DNA of 64,000 nucleotides, from positions 54,765,836 through 54,829,835 of the forward strand of contig CM048849.1 in NCBI GenBank assembly GCA_026545225.1, read 5' to 3'. Positions 26,685 through 40,500 of this stretch are shown here, piece after piece. A program made the position numbers and the translations under genes. The DNA is from Cornus controversa. Lineage: Eukaryota; Streptophyta; Magnoliopsida; Cornales; Cornaceae. The stretch's first letter is position 1, and every line of letters starts with the position of its first letter. Below the pieces are notes generated by a model. It had not been told where the DNA came from. It worked only from the letters and a program-made list of their open reading frames with translations, and did not search any database.

Positions 26685-27053
26685 CTTGAATCGAACTGCA
26701 AAATGGCCTCCTGTAAAACTTTTAAACTCAGATCTGTCAACGCAGATAACCTAACGCCTCGGAAGCAATCCTTTATTATTCCGCAGACAGACTCCGAAGA
26801 TCTGCAACGTCAAACCCTAGAATTCCAAAACGCGGACGAAACGAAGGAATTTATGTCGTTGAATCTGGTGATGAAACAGAAAGATCCACGTCATGAACAA
26901 ACCCTAAATTTGGAGGAATTGGAATCGATCGATTCGAGAACTAGAAACAGAGAAACCAATTTACCTGCAATGGCGAGAAGGTGAGAGTGTTTTGGGTGTG
27001 AAAATAATAGGATATGGATAAATTATCTACATAAAACATATCTATATATATAG
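26685..27053 (-). promoter_or_regulatory. 5' UTR and candidate core promoter of the SAPS gene
   Basis: Upstream of the start codon, read on the minus strand, a 5'-UTR-like leader contains two AGGGTTTG-type blocks common in plant leaders. The palindrome CTATATATATAG at 27042-27053 is the best TATA candidate, about 360 bases before the ATG. A good splice donor (CAG|GTAAAT) near 26965 suggests the leader could also be spliced. The plus-strand open frame over this stretch is antisense noise. Transcript start is inferred only. Confidence 0.4.
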
Positions 27054-28589
27054 CATGGCATATAATACATATGTGATTTGTATAGAAATGCCATATATTT
27101 GCTTTGGCTTATTGCCTCTAGGCCCTCTGAAATTGGAGGTTTGATGTCAACATTGGCAATTAATGTGTCACCCTTTTACAACTTCCCTTTTGAATTTTAT
27201 GATCTTCCAATTTTCAAACCTTTGAAAATAGTAAAAATTAAAATATCAATAAAAGGAACAAAATAAATAAAAATTAAAATATCAACAAAAGGAACAAAAT
27301 AAAATTTGCTTTCCAAACTATGTTTACTTGTAAAGAAGTGTGCTTGTTTTAACTCTAAGTTCCTTTCATTGTACATTTATGTAAAAAACTTTTAGGTGTA
27401 ATCTTATTTTTATATTGTATTTGCTTATAGTAAATATTTTTTTTTTTTAAGAACTCACGCAATGCTCGGAGAGACTTGAGTTCTTCACATCTGTTTTGAA
27501 AGGAGAAGAAATATATTTATTTTACATATTTTTGCTAATTTATTGTGCAAATTTGTGTTTATGTAGTAAGACATGACTAATAATTATTAGAAATTGAGTT
27601 TAAAAGCAACAATTTTGTGAAAATAATACCAAATATAGGAGCCCAGTCTATATCCAATCTGTCCCTCCTTAAAAATTTGTCCAACTTATTAATTCAATTA
27701 TTATTTATTTCCTTATCTTTCATGATATTAGTCCTAACTTCACAAAGAGGGAAAAAAAAATTGAATAATACTCTAATTTCAAATTATCATCATCATCTCA
27801 TCATCCTTGTCTTAATCTCGTATAAATAACATCGGACACATGAATTCTCATTTTTCATTCTTTTTTATTACATGTCATTTTCTCTTCTTTCAAACAGTAG
27901 CCTTGCATTATCGTGCATCCACCGAAGTACATGACAAAAAATGGGGTGATTCAGAGGCCTTTAACCATCTAATTGTGCTGCTTCTTTTACACAATCTGCA
28001 CAGTTGCATCCATCAATGCTGTCAAGTTAGGTAAGAAGTACAGTGGGTTGGCTTTCTTGTGAAAAAATTCATAATATTGAAGATAGAAAGGCAAGAATAT
28101 TCAGATTTAAAGCAGATCATAAGATTTAAACTGAATCCCAGTTTGAATACCATTGTTGAGAAGAAACCACTTTTCACTTTTCCGCCTTGAACTTGGCACA
28201 ACCGAACCAAACACAAGTATTCATGGGACAGAGCACGCGCCAGATCACCATTTCCACAGTATCAAGCTAAAATCAACTTGAGGTGGGCAACAGAAAGCAG
28301 CTAAAGATAAAATCTTATTCCATACATAGCTTCGCTGATTCTGGTTATACTTATAGTAGCTATAATATACAGAAGGCAAGACATTCAAAAATCTTGACCA
28401 AAAAATATAAAAGAGTAAAGAAAATAAAAAACCCAGGAAGTTTAACTCAAATTATCTTTAGCTGCCCAGCTTTCTGAATTGCACAACAATACAACCGGCA
28501 TATGAAGAATAGATGGTGAATTGAGTTCGAAAATGAGATATGGTTATGAATGGGTGTGGACACAAGATGGCACTTCCCTGGTCAATGCA
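27054..28589. other. Spacer between the SAPS promoter and the CPSF30 3' end
   Basis: AT-rich sequence with no recognisable gene. The right part (about 28300-28589) is the presumed CPSF30 3' UTR. Small open frames here have no family signature. Confidence 0.6.
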
Positions 28590-31500
28590 TCACTGAATCT
28601 GCTGATTGGAGCTGGTGGTGGCATCTGCCTCCGAGCTTCGCCTCTTCTTCTTTCCCTCCCCATGTCTTGACCTTCTTGGTGCCTCATCCTCGCTTTCACT
28701 CTCATCATTTCTGAAGTTGTTTCCAGAGCCCAATTGATCATCCTGTTCAATCTTTGTTCCTTGGTGATATTGTGTCTCGTCATCAAGCCCACCACCTGAA
28801 CCTGCCATATCATGACCCTTGCCCTGATCTGATCCTGCACTGTATCTGTCATTCCGATCATTAGCTGGTGCTCTTTGATCCCTCTTAACCATCCTGTTTG
28901 AGTTCTGAGCGGGCTGAGATGGCGGTGGTGGAAACAATGGTGGCATACCAACTGGCCGACCAGCTCTAGCTGGGCCTGCTGCCCCAACGCCCATTCCACC
29001 CATGAAAGGGCCTCGTCCTGGACCCATCATCATCCCAAATCCACCAGCTGGAAAATTTCCAGGCTGGGAAGGTCGGCCATGAAACATCATGCCAGATGCA
29101 GCACCTGTAAAGTCACCGGGGAATCTTGGACCATATGGTCCAAAAGCACGAGGACCCATACCGAAAAGATCAGGCATGGGAAACCCATCGGGTGTGACGG
29201 CTCCATAAGAAAATCCATCAGCACCAATCATGACAGGTGGGAAGCCACGCATACCAGGGAGAGGCCTGGCCCCACGTGCTAAAGGCATATGAGGAGGCCA
29301 TACCATGCCTCTGCCCCTTCCTCTGCCTTGAGCTGTAGCCCCAAATACCTGGCCAAAGCTCTCCTCCTCTTCCTCGCTTTCTTCCTCTTCCTCCTCTTCA
29401 TTGTCCTCAAACGGGACAATGTCCGGGTTCTCAGTCCCATTGTCCGGATTGACTCCCTTTGCTTTTTCCTCCTCTCTCTTTGATTCTGCTGCAACTGAGA
29501 TTGCCTGAAGGAAGAAAGAAGAAGATCAAATAAAATCAAGGAATCAAAAGTTGAACTTTGTGTTACAGCTACCTATGTGTAAAACAAGCACTCAGCTGCC
29601 AGAGTTAGCTATTCCAGAGCTGACCCCAGAGTCCAAAATTAATTATAAAAAATATACAACATAATGAGACTCTCTTCTAGAGCTGACCCCAAAGTCCAAA
29701 ATTAATTATAACAACAATTACACAACATAATGAGAAACTAAATAACTATGTAAGAGACCAATTCACGGTATCTCGTTGTATACCAAATCCAAGTACACCT
29801 AGCAAACCAGAATAGATTGAAAATGTGCAACAGTGCCCGTGCATTCTTGCAATAAAATAGGGAAACAAATTTTGAAACCTGAAAGTTGTAACTGTCACTT
29901 AGATTCAAGTCCTTAACCAACAACAATTTCAAAACTGTTGCAACATAATGGTAAAAGTGTCTACATGACCTAGTGTCGGGTTTAAGGGTTTCTACTTTTA
30001 TTGCTTTCGATTAAAAAAAGAAAAATGAAGTCTAACTTTAACTCAGTTGCAATTGTGGGTACATGACTGTAACTTCATATGTGGTTACCAAGTGGTACAT
30101 CTTGCCTTGACATGTGGCAACTTACATGGCATCATGGAGCACGCTATATCTTGACACCGACAGTCAAATAAAGGTCCTGTATGGGATTACTTTGATGCTT
30201 CCTGACTTCAATTCGACAATTTTTATTCTGTTGATAACTGTTTGCATATATCACAACAACTTACATCTGACCACAGGATTTGCCAAATAATTAACTTGAC
30301 AAAGTTGTTTCATATATTTCCTCTTAACTTCTAGACCATTTATGATGCGAATACTATTTTTCCGACATGTTCTATGTGAGTAGACATCTCCAGAACTAAA
30401 CAACCTTAAGTACATTCACCTCCGTCTAGTTCTGGTTTTGCTATATACTTCAGTTCCTGGACTTCTGTCTTCCAATGGGGTTTGATTGCAAACATCTCCA
30501 GCCATCCAATCCATCTTGAGCAACAAATAGCCCCAGCCCTTCTTGTTTGTGTGGGTCTGGCTACAGATAGACCACGCAAGCCTTATCCAATTGCACTTGT
30601 GAGCCCCAAAGGAACCCCAATTTCCAACAGAAACCTATTTGCGATGACATCCTCCCTATAGACAAACCTCACTATGGGTAATTATTTGATAGCACCTCTC
30701 TACCGCTAACTTTTGTTCCTTTTATGCCTCCTAATGTACCTCATTTGGTGCATCATGCATCCGCATTGTTTACATTTTTTATGAAAATGTCCAGCGCAGG
30801 TGCAGACAGTTTTTCCAGACAACTGAAACCTGAATTTTTCCAATAATGTGAGTAGGGGTACAAGTCGATCGGGCTCAACCCGACCCAACCCGAGTTAGGA
30901 CAGGCTTCGGCTAGGTTATCAAGTGTTAGGGGTTGGGCTTTGGGCTCAAATTACCGATCTCATTTTGGGTTAAGCTCAGTGTTGTTAAAGGCGCACCTAG
31001 GCTCCAGGGGCACACAAGCACAAGGATTGCGCCTATTGTCAACCCAGGCTCAGCGATATTCACTAGGCATGTGCCTGAGCTGCACCTTATACAAGTCAGT
31101 GGGGCACGCCTAGGCACACCAAATTGATATTTCCTTTTTTCTTTTTCCTAATTCAAAAAGGAGACTTTTGTCTCATTCAAAAAAAAAGAAGAGAGAAGCC
31201 CATTACGATCGCAAGACATGAACAACGCCAAACCCCACGTCACGATGCCAAAAGCCCTAGGTCACGATACCGACAACCTTTGTCGTAGAGACTTGCAAAG
31301 ATGATCAAATACACATGCTCTTCTTCCTCTCTCTTCATCTACTTCCTCTCTCTCTCTTTCTTTCTTTTTTTTCTTTCTCTGAATGTTGTCCTGTTGTACT
31401 AAATTATTTTCTATTGTTTTTTTTAACAACTTTTCTTTTTCTTTCTTCTTTTTTGTTGTCCCTCTCTCTCTCTCGTTGTATTCTTCTTGTCACTCTCACT

Positions 31501-34500
31501 CGTTTTTTGTTTTTCTTCTCCTTTGGATCTTGTCCTAAATTATTTCCTACTGTTTTTTAAAAAAAAAAAAAACAGTTTCTCTTTTTCTTTTTCTTTTTCT
31601 TTTTCTTTTTCTTTTTTGTTGTCCCTCTCCCTATCTCTCTCTTTCTCTCTCTTCCTTATATTTCCTATTTTTTTTTGTGCTTTGTTTCATTTTATAGTTC
31701 TTGAATGCCATGGTTGATGGATTTATTTTTTCATATTTGATATGATAATATGAATTTATAAAAAATATTGATTATGAAATATAAATTCTTTTATAGTAAT
31801 TTAACTTTTCAATTGTGCACCTCACTTCACTCAGGCTCGTGCCTCGCCTTGACTCCAAAGGACCTTCAGCGCCTTAGTGCACCTAGAGCCTTTGATAACA
31901 CTGGTTGGGCTGGGGTCAAGAGGTTTGTTACCCGAATGGCCCAAACTGGGGTTCATGCAATAATTATGTTTTGTATTTTTTTATTATTTTAGAATATTAG
32001 AGATAAATCTTGCCATGCATTTTCATCCAACAACCCACGTGTTTGTGTTATGACAAACAATCGCGAACCAAGCACAATCACGAAGCACGACAAAAAACGA
32101 AATAAGCACAACACACAGAACACAAGAATTTACATGGGTCGGCGATGTGCCTACGTCCACGGCGAAGATCCGGAGAAAATTCTCACTGTGCAAAATTAGG
32201 AGATTACAAGTTTTAACCCCAAACCCTAGCTCTCGCTCTCTTTCTGCATTTTCAGTGTTTTCTCTCTCTAACTCACTCCAAACCCTAGATGCCCTTATTT
32301 ACCGGGCTACAAAAGAGTCCTAAACAAGGTCCAAAATCCGTAAGCAAAAAAACGGGTCATAAAATTTTCCCGGGGGCATTTTCGGGTCAAAACACGACCC
32401 GGGCCGAGACAAAATTCGGACCACAACATAACAGTTTGTTATATTAACCTCTTTTATCTCCAGGTCTATAATCCATTGATTTTCAAAAAATCTAGAGAAG
32501 CAAAGAGCTTGTGAGAAGAGAGAACCCTAGCCACCGCTGTAATTGCCTGCCTCTTCTCTTCGTCACCGGTTCATCTTGTGAGAAGCCATATGCTCCTTGG
32601 TTACATGTCTGTGTGAATCTTCATCTCTGGCCAAACTATCATATACTTCCCTCCTGTGATTAAGTTTTACCATGTTGTTTCATTCATTTTAGACGTCCTA
32701 TCTCTCTCTCTACATATACACATACATGTTTTGTTCATTTGCCTTTTGTTGTTATCATATTTTTGCCTTTTGTATTCTCAGTTTGCAGCGGTGTTTTGTT
32801 CATTAGCCTTTTTTTGTTTCAGAATTCTTCCAAACAAGTCCTAAAATTTGTATCCCATTTTTATAGAGGCCTGACCAACCCGAGTAGGGTCGAGCTCGGG
32901 CGAGGTCTCTCCAACCCAAGGATGGGTTCAACTCAAGCTTGGACAATATTGGTCATATTTTAGGTTGAGCTAGGGTTGACTCTTCAACCGCACGAATTGC
33001 ACCCCTAAATGTGAGGACCTCATTGCAGTCAATGAACTTATATCTCCCAGAGTCGATAATTTAAAAAATGAACATACCATCAGTTCACTATCTGGCTCGA
33101 GATAGAGCAGGGAAGCCAACTGCTCACCGATAGAGGGCTCAAGTTCCTGGCAGTCTCTGCTTATCTGTAATTATACAAACAAAACAAAGATGATTGGAGA
33201 TCATAAGATTTGGCTACAGAAACTACAGAATTACACCAGTGAAAAAGACAACAAGAGTACCAAGAAAGATGTGTGATGAATGGTGAACATTTGATATTTA
33301 CAAAATATAGGAGCTAACCGAACAATCAACATAATTGTCTAGCATCTTAATTTTGAACTTAACAGTGTACCTGCCAGCATGTATTGCCATTTAGTTTTAA
33401 CATTTCTGTACATTATCCAAGCATAATGTACACACTTTCAATTAGCATGGGTCCATACTGATCAATCCACCAACACGTATAGACATAATGCTTTTCACAA
33501 ATGCAGATGGCATTTGATATGTCCATCATGTATAATTAGGACGTTGGGCATTATTTGTCGTGCTCCAACCTGAAGGCTGAAGTTCCCAGAAGTAAATACC
33601 ACATTTGTGTGTGTGTGTGTGTGTATTGATAAGTGTAAATACCACACTTATATTAAAGAACCTGAAGGCTGAAGTTCCCAGAAGTAAATACCACGCCTAT
33701 ATTAAAGTACCACTGTATAAGACTAATAAAATCGCTAGATAATGTCATCATTGTATTGTCACAATCATAGGGAGTCACTATGATTTGACTCTTTGACACT
33801 GCATATATTATCTACTGCTGATGTAAGCTAAAAAGTAGCTGTCAATCAATTCATGCAACACTTAGCCTACGTTTAGTTGGTGGGAAGGAAGAGGGAGGGT
33901 GGAAGAGAGGAGGGATGGAAAACGTTTCCTCCAAATGTGGAAGCACCGAGAGGAAGAGAGAGAAAATGAATATTTGTTGGATAAAATAAAAAGGACTTTA
34001 TCACCCTCATTTAAATGTATTAATTTAAAAATTAAAGTTATAATAATGCAATAATAATATCACTTCTTTCCTTTCCTACCACTCTAACCAAACAAAAGGA
34101 GGGAGAACGGGCACCCTCTCTTTCCTAGGTCCATCCTTCCTCCTTTCTCTTCCCTCCATTTTTCCATCCCTCCTACCAAACAAAAATTAAACTAAATTCC
34201 AGTACACATGAGATCATTGTTACATATTTGACTATTTGAGATCCCATATATTATCTACTACCATTATATGCTGAAAAGCAGCTGTCAATTAATTTATGCA
34301 ACAATTAAACTAAAATCCACTACACATGAGATCATTGTTACATAAATTTTCAACCTCATCATGTCATGTTTGCATCTCATAGAATCAGGATCAACTATCT
34401 GATGAATCCCCCAATACAAGAACTGTGATCAATTGACCAATGCTTGGACATGAGAGTCTACCCCCACCCCAACCCCAAAATCCACCCACCCACAGTTATG

Positions 34501-37500
34501 GGATATGCCAACTCTCTCTCTCTCTCTCCCCCCTTCCAACAAACACAATTTTTAGAAATATGTACAATAAAATGTACCCATATATAAATACATATAGATG
34601 CATGTACACAAGTATGTATGTCCTTGAATTAAATATTCATAAATCTTATTTATTTTGCTATTTTACTTGATATGTATTTATAGGATCACCCGAACTTCAA
34701 AGTTTTCTTGAAGACTAGATTGCAGCTGTTAATTCTGAGCTGCTCTTAATTTTCTTATCTTGTTTCTTTCATTCTTTCATTCTTTTTTCTTCTTTTTCCC
34801 TTTTTTTGGTGAAGAAAATCTAACCTTAAAGATGCACTAGTCCAGGCTCACTAAGCATTGTGCTATGTTCCTAGTTGAAAACCTAGAGCCACTTTTAAAC
34901 CAAACGAGAACTTTGTCATCCCATTGTAATTTGATTTTGCACTATATAAACAACAGCAACCACCACCAAGCCTTTTTCCCAACTACTTGGGGTCGGCTAC
35001 ATGAATCATTTATTTCCATTCCGCTCTATCTAAGGCCATAGCCTCATTCAAACCACATGCTATCATATTATTCTTTACTAACTATACCCAAATTAACTTT
35101 GGTCTTCATCTTCACCTAGTATTACCCTCAATGTGGACTATGTCAATCTTCCTAACTAGCGCATTTAAATGTCTTCTTTGCACATGTCCAAATCATCTTA
35201 ACCGAATCTTCTCTCATTTTATCTCCAATTTGTGCTACTCCAACCATCTCCCGAATGTCATCATTTCTAATTCTATCCTTTATTTTGCACTATATATTTT
35301 ACTTCTTACTTCTGAAGTTGCTCAGAAACGTAAATCGAAGCCTCATGCAAATAAAACTACTTTCACCTTCACAATTGCTCAGTAAAAAATGCAACAAGAA
35401 TCATGTCAATCACTCTTTATTTTAATAGAAAAATACATGGTTTAATATGTTCAAAAATTGCATGGAACAACACCTCGTCAGTAACATAATTCAAATTTCA
35501 TAAAAACCGGATTGTACTGGCCGCCTAGACCATCAATTGTTCGAACTTCCAGTCCAGTGTAACTGTAAACTCAACACCATTCCCCCTCCCCCCCGGGACT
35601 AAACCAAATTCGATTGGGTTTCTTTCCCATTTCCTCAGTTTTTCATCTATTTTGGTTTATCACTGAAATCTCTGATGGGAATATCACTTATGTTTTACTT
35701 TTCTAACTTAAGAATCCAAACGGAGTTCAACTGCTCACCACCAAACATGAACATCTTTTTTCCCAAGCTGTGGTGGTTCTCACTTATATTTAAGATCAAT
35801 AAGTATTCACCAAGTTGTTTATTTCAATCTGCAGTTTAAATCATATCATTTTAGATTGTAACCCTATTTTGCTTAATTGGTTTGCATTAGAAAAGATTGG
35901 TGTGTGTGAGTATTAAATTTGGCTAAGGCTGTTAACAAACTGAGTTGTACATAAATAGTTTGGGCTCAACTTGGCAATAACCTTATTCAAGCTCATCTAT
36001 TTATCTAGTGACTAAGCATGAATTTTATATTTAAGTGAACTGACCAAGCCTGAACAGGTAAAGGTCCAGCTAGTTGGGTCGATCCACATACTAATATTCA
36101 TATATATAAGCCCATAAGCAACTAAGGGAAGCTTTAAAAGTAAATATGAGAAAAGGTATTGCCGTATTGGCTATTGTATATTAATAGAAGTGTGATGTAA
36201 CCATTATGTAGTCATTTTTTCAAGAAGATGCCTTTAAATATTTTACCACCGACTACGTCTCTAAAGCACTTAAGACAAGTTACTTTTATTAATGTATATT
36301 TGTAGAGGACATGACAGCTGTTGCCTTTTCTTATAAAAGCTGGCTCAAACAAGCCATCTCGAGCCAAACTCGAGTTGCTCAGCTTTATTCCAAACCCCAG
36401 TTTGAACTCTATCATTATCAGCTGAGCCAAACTCAAACAGCCTTTGCAGCACTATGTTTGGGTACTCAAAAGTCAACAACCCTATTGTCCATGAGTTGAA
36501 AGTTGAGTTGTTTAAAAAAAAAAACTACCAAATTAAGTTCAGGGCTTGTATTTTTATATAATAAGTAAATTTATATATGACAACATGCTGATGTCATGGT
36601 TCAACTTGCAGTCCCAGCAGTAGAGAGTTTAACTCATGGCCTTATCTTGTGGTCTGATTTCCAAAACATTGCATACTTCCTATGCATCATTGAAGTCATT
36701 CCAACTAGATTGATTCTTACAAACCAGTAACTTCTCGTTGCAAGCACAGAGCTGCATTTGCCCATATAAAGAAGATGAAGGAGAACAACCAGAAAAACAA
36801 GAAAGTAATTTAACACTGTTGAACATGCCATAGGAAATATAGACAAAAGAACTGAGGGATTTACCTTCACTGGTAAGTTCTCATTGTAAGGGTTCCTCAA
36901 ATGGCGAGTTTTATGAAAGGACAGTTCACACAGCTGCATATAAGATATTGCCATTAGTCTTCACCTCATAACTATTATAGTACGTATTTATGCCAATAAA
37001 CAATTTAGATATGTATTTAAGAAATGTATGCTTATGATACTTTCAAGTAAACATTCAATTCTATGTGAAAATACTAACTCAATGAATTGGTTACATACAC
37101 AGGTTGTATGATTTCAATCAAAAAGATGTGACAAATTAAAAAAGAAATCAATCACCCAGCTATCATGGATAAGTATCAGCTTCTCAATAGATTAAAGCCA
37201 TGAAATTAAATCAATAAAAATTAGGAGTACAAAATGGAACTTGTGTTTCACTATCTACCTTCACATTTAACATGGCAACAAAAGAGAAGTAGCAAATCAA
37301 ACAGAAAACGCATATAAACCCGGCCTTAAAAAATAATATAAAATACATAATTGTAAATAGGCCAGGCACAAATAAAGGTTTCATTCAAGGCACTGTGGTA
37401 ACTAGTAACTGATTCCCATCATGTCCACAGTTTAATTGAGTACATTAATGAAAACACAATTCCGCTAGTCCAATGAAGTAGTAAAAGCATATGAGTCACC

Positions 37501-40500
37501 AACCAGTACAAACAATATTTTCATGTTTGTGCATATGTGCATGTCTGCATGCGTAAATGCACAAGAATGAAAACTAACATAAATTTAACGGCATTGTAAT
37601 TTCAGACTGAACCACGAGTGTATAGAGCTCTTGCAGCAGTTCACCATTTCCCTTTAAATCACTAACTGTAAATTTTAATCCATCGAAAGGCCAAGTTTCG
37701 AGCACTTTTGACTTTGAAATCCAAACAGAAGTAGCTACACCGCTTCCTATTTACCTCTCAAATTTCTTCATCTGTCTTGGCTGGAAAATTTTGTGGGAAA
37801 CTTCACTTATGGAAGGGGTTTGGAATTTCAAATCTCAAATCCTTTAACAAACTAGAGAAAGAAAATCTGAAATTTCTTGTTGGATTTAATGATATATTCG
37901 GATAGTATGAATTCCTATTAGTATCATTCTAAAAATCCCTGAGGTTAGGAATCGAAATAACTGAATAGCCCAACTATCTTCACCGTTTCTACCATTAACA
38001 ATTACCAACTCCATTTTGCTGCCACCTGGAACTACCATGTCTTCGCCACCACTGCATCCACTACAATGTCGTTGACACCATCACATTGCAGCAACCACCA
38101 CTATAGCTACCGCCAGTTACAATACAGACACTACATCGCAACCACAACAGTACTGCCAACGTGACCACTTCCCTCCACACTATAGCCGCCATTACAATTT
38201 CCACACCATTATTGTTTCGTTGCCACCATTGCCTGCACCATCACCATTACTACCGCCAATGCCTCCACTACATCACCATTGGAGCATGTCGAATAAGGAT
38301 CCTTAGATAAGAAGGGAGGGTGGGGGGAATTCAGTGACTAAAAAGTAAAGGTGCCATTTTTTAATTTTATATTTTTTCTTTCTTTCTTTTTTTTTCTTTT
38401 TTTTTTTGGTCTAGAGCCTACTAAAAACACACACCTGGAGTTTTATGTATGTCTGATTAAAAGAGATTCCTCTGTAATAGGTTGAGGCACTTAAGCTTAG
38501 CCTCGTGAACTTCAGGCTCGTTTAGAGCCTAGGCACGCTTTTAGCAACAGCGTTCATAAGTGAAATAAAGTCCATAAAAAGAAAAATGGAAAAGAATTTG
38601 ACCCAAGTAAAATGTCCTTATCTATTTTTATTATTATTATTTTAGATTTATAACCAGGAAAAATAATTACTTTAACTCACCATAGCTCTTGACTCGAAAT
38701 CCACAAAGAAGTATGAACATACAGTTGGTAACAATCTAGTAGAACAAATGGAAAACTTCATAGGATTACAGTATCAGGCACGAAAAAGAAAAAAAGAAAA
38801 AACATTAAGAAAAAATGAATTTAAAACAATTTACCTTCAACCATTTGACAGAGAAATTTCGCCCATAATGAGCAGTTCCATGTGCATACTTCCAGTTCCC
38901 TCCACCAACGGAGCCACCAATTTTAGATGTCATCTTTGCACAACCCTAGCAAAACCATAGTAATTTTCATACTCAACACCTCATATAAAGCAGAAGGTAA
39001 AACTTTTTCTTATGCCAAGCAATTCCCTTAAAACCTTTGCGAGCTATGTGAAAACTATTTACTGAGAACCACACTAATCTAGACTGCAGTTACCAAATCA
39101 CATCCAGAATTGTAATAAAAAACCAACCTGAAAATGTCGAGTCCGGTTGACAGAAAAGATCAAAATAACATTTTCAACAGTGTCAAAAGCTTCATTTAAT
39201 TTGGCCTCGTTGCTTCTTTGGGTTGCCCATACTCCTTGTTGTACCGATAATTCCAGATTCTCACGGTTGCAACTTTTGACAATAAAATACCTAGGTTTCC
39301 ATATATTGGAGTGACGGTAGTAAATTAGCAACAAATTCTTAAAGAATAAATGATAAAACAGGAAGAAAGAATGATCAATAAATATAGCTTGAAAATTCTA
39401 TAAGGTAAAAAAGAATGATAAAGCCACATATACTAATTCTTGTTAATAGCCACAATCATCTAAGAATTAAAATCACTATTCATAAAAAACAATGCCTTCG
39501 AACAATTCTCCAAATCAATGCATTCCCCGTATAGCATGGCCTTATATCCAGTACAGTATACTTGCAGATCCAAGGAACAAAACTTTTTGGAATGCCATTT
39601 GGTCGGCTCCAAAATGGAAACGTTTCTGAAATACTTTAGAAAAGAAATGGAATGGTAAAAACAATTTGGAAGTGCTTAAAAACATAAAAGTAAAATATAT
39701 TAATGAGCAAAGATAAGCCAAATAAGTGACTAAATGTATTAATATGTTTCAGACATACACATCCATTTAGAAAAGAGGACAATGGTGTAGTTGAGAAGTA
39801 AATGCAAATTGTGTAACTCATCAAAATAATGTTAAACAATACTATACTCGTAAAGAAAAACTATAAAAAATTGTACAGCTAAATCTATCATGTGATATTA
39901 AATTGGTACAATAAAAAGCTATGACATTACAGACATGAACCTTTAGAAGAAGGTAGACATATTGACTTAATTAAGAGAAACAAGCTAAGCAAAACAATCA
40001 GCAAGTTGGACTACAGTCTTTAACATCCAAGTATAATGATAAGCTCCTCTCCTAACTCCTCTTCTACTTTGCCTCTTATGCTGTATATTCAAAAGATCAA
40101 ATATAAGTTTCAGTCTCCCCCCTTAACCAGGAATAAGAAGAAGATATTGCCTTTAATCTGTTTTTATAAAAGTTATAGACATGAAAAAGGTTTTGACCAT
40201 TTCATGGATTATTTAGATAGATGCAATACTCGACTGAACTCAACATAGCTTTTTCCCAACTACTTGGAGTCAGCTACATGAATCCTATTTTTCCATATCA
40301 AAGGCCATAGCCTCAGTCAACAATCATATGATATAAAATTATTGTGATCAACTGAAACATGATGACATAATAGGCATGAACTATATAAGAAGAAGAAGAT
40401 CCTTTCCTTTTATCCATTTTTGTAATTGGTATCCATACGAACAAAGAATCACAACTGTTTCTTGGCTTATTTCAATAGCTTCTTGGTCTCAAAGGAAACA

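Larger units (their letters stand above)
30853..33007. mobile_element. hAT-like element in CPSF30 intron 6, host of two nested insertions
   Basis: The ends TAGGGGTACAAGTCG and, reversed, TAGGGGTGCAATTCG form terminal inverted repeats. Both flanks carry the exact 8-mer AATGTGAG (30845-30852 and 33008-33015), the target-duplication length of hAT transposons. The subterminal zones are rich in GGGCTCAACCCG-like motifs. No transposase is present. Inside lie a second hAT-like element (30977-31903) and a solo LTR (32046-32433). A leader-like stretch (about 32450-32640, with AACCCTAGCC) may be captured host sequence. Confidence 0.8.

Noticed and set aside
26478-26984. 168-codon plus-strand open frame
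   Set aside because: It is antisense to the SAPS first exon and leader; the minus strand there gives the family N-terminus MFWRMAGLSTASP and a good splice donor.
31315-31717. Phe/Leu/Ser-rich open frames
   Set aside because: They translate a pyrimidine-rich simple-sequence tract (TTTTTC, CTCTCT) inside a nested hAT-like element.
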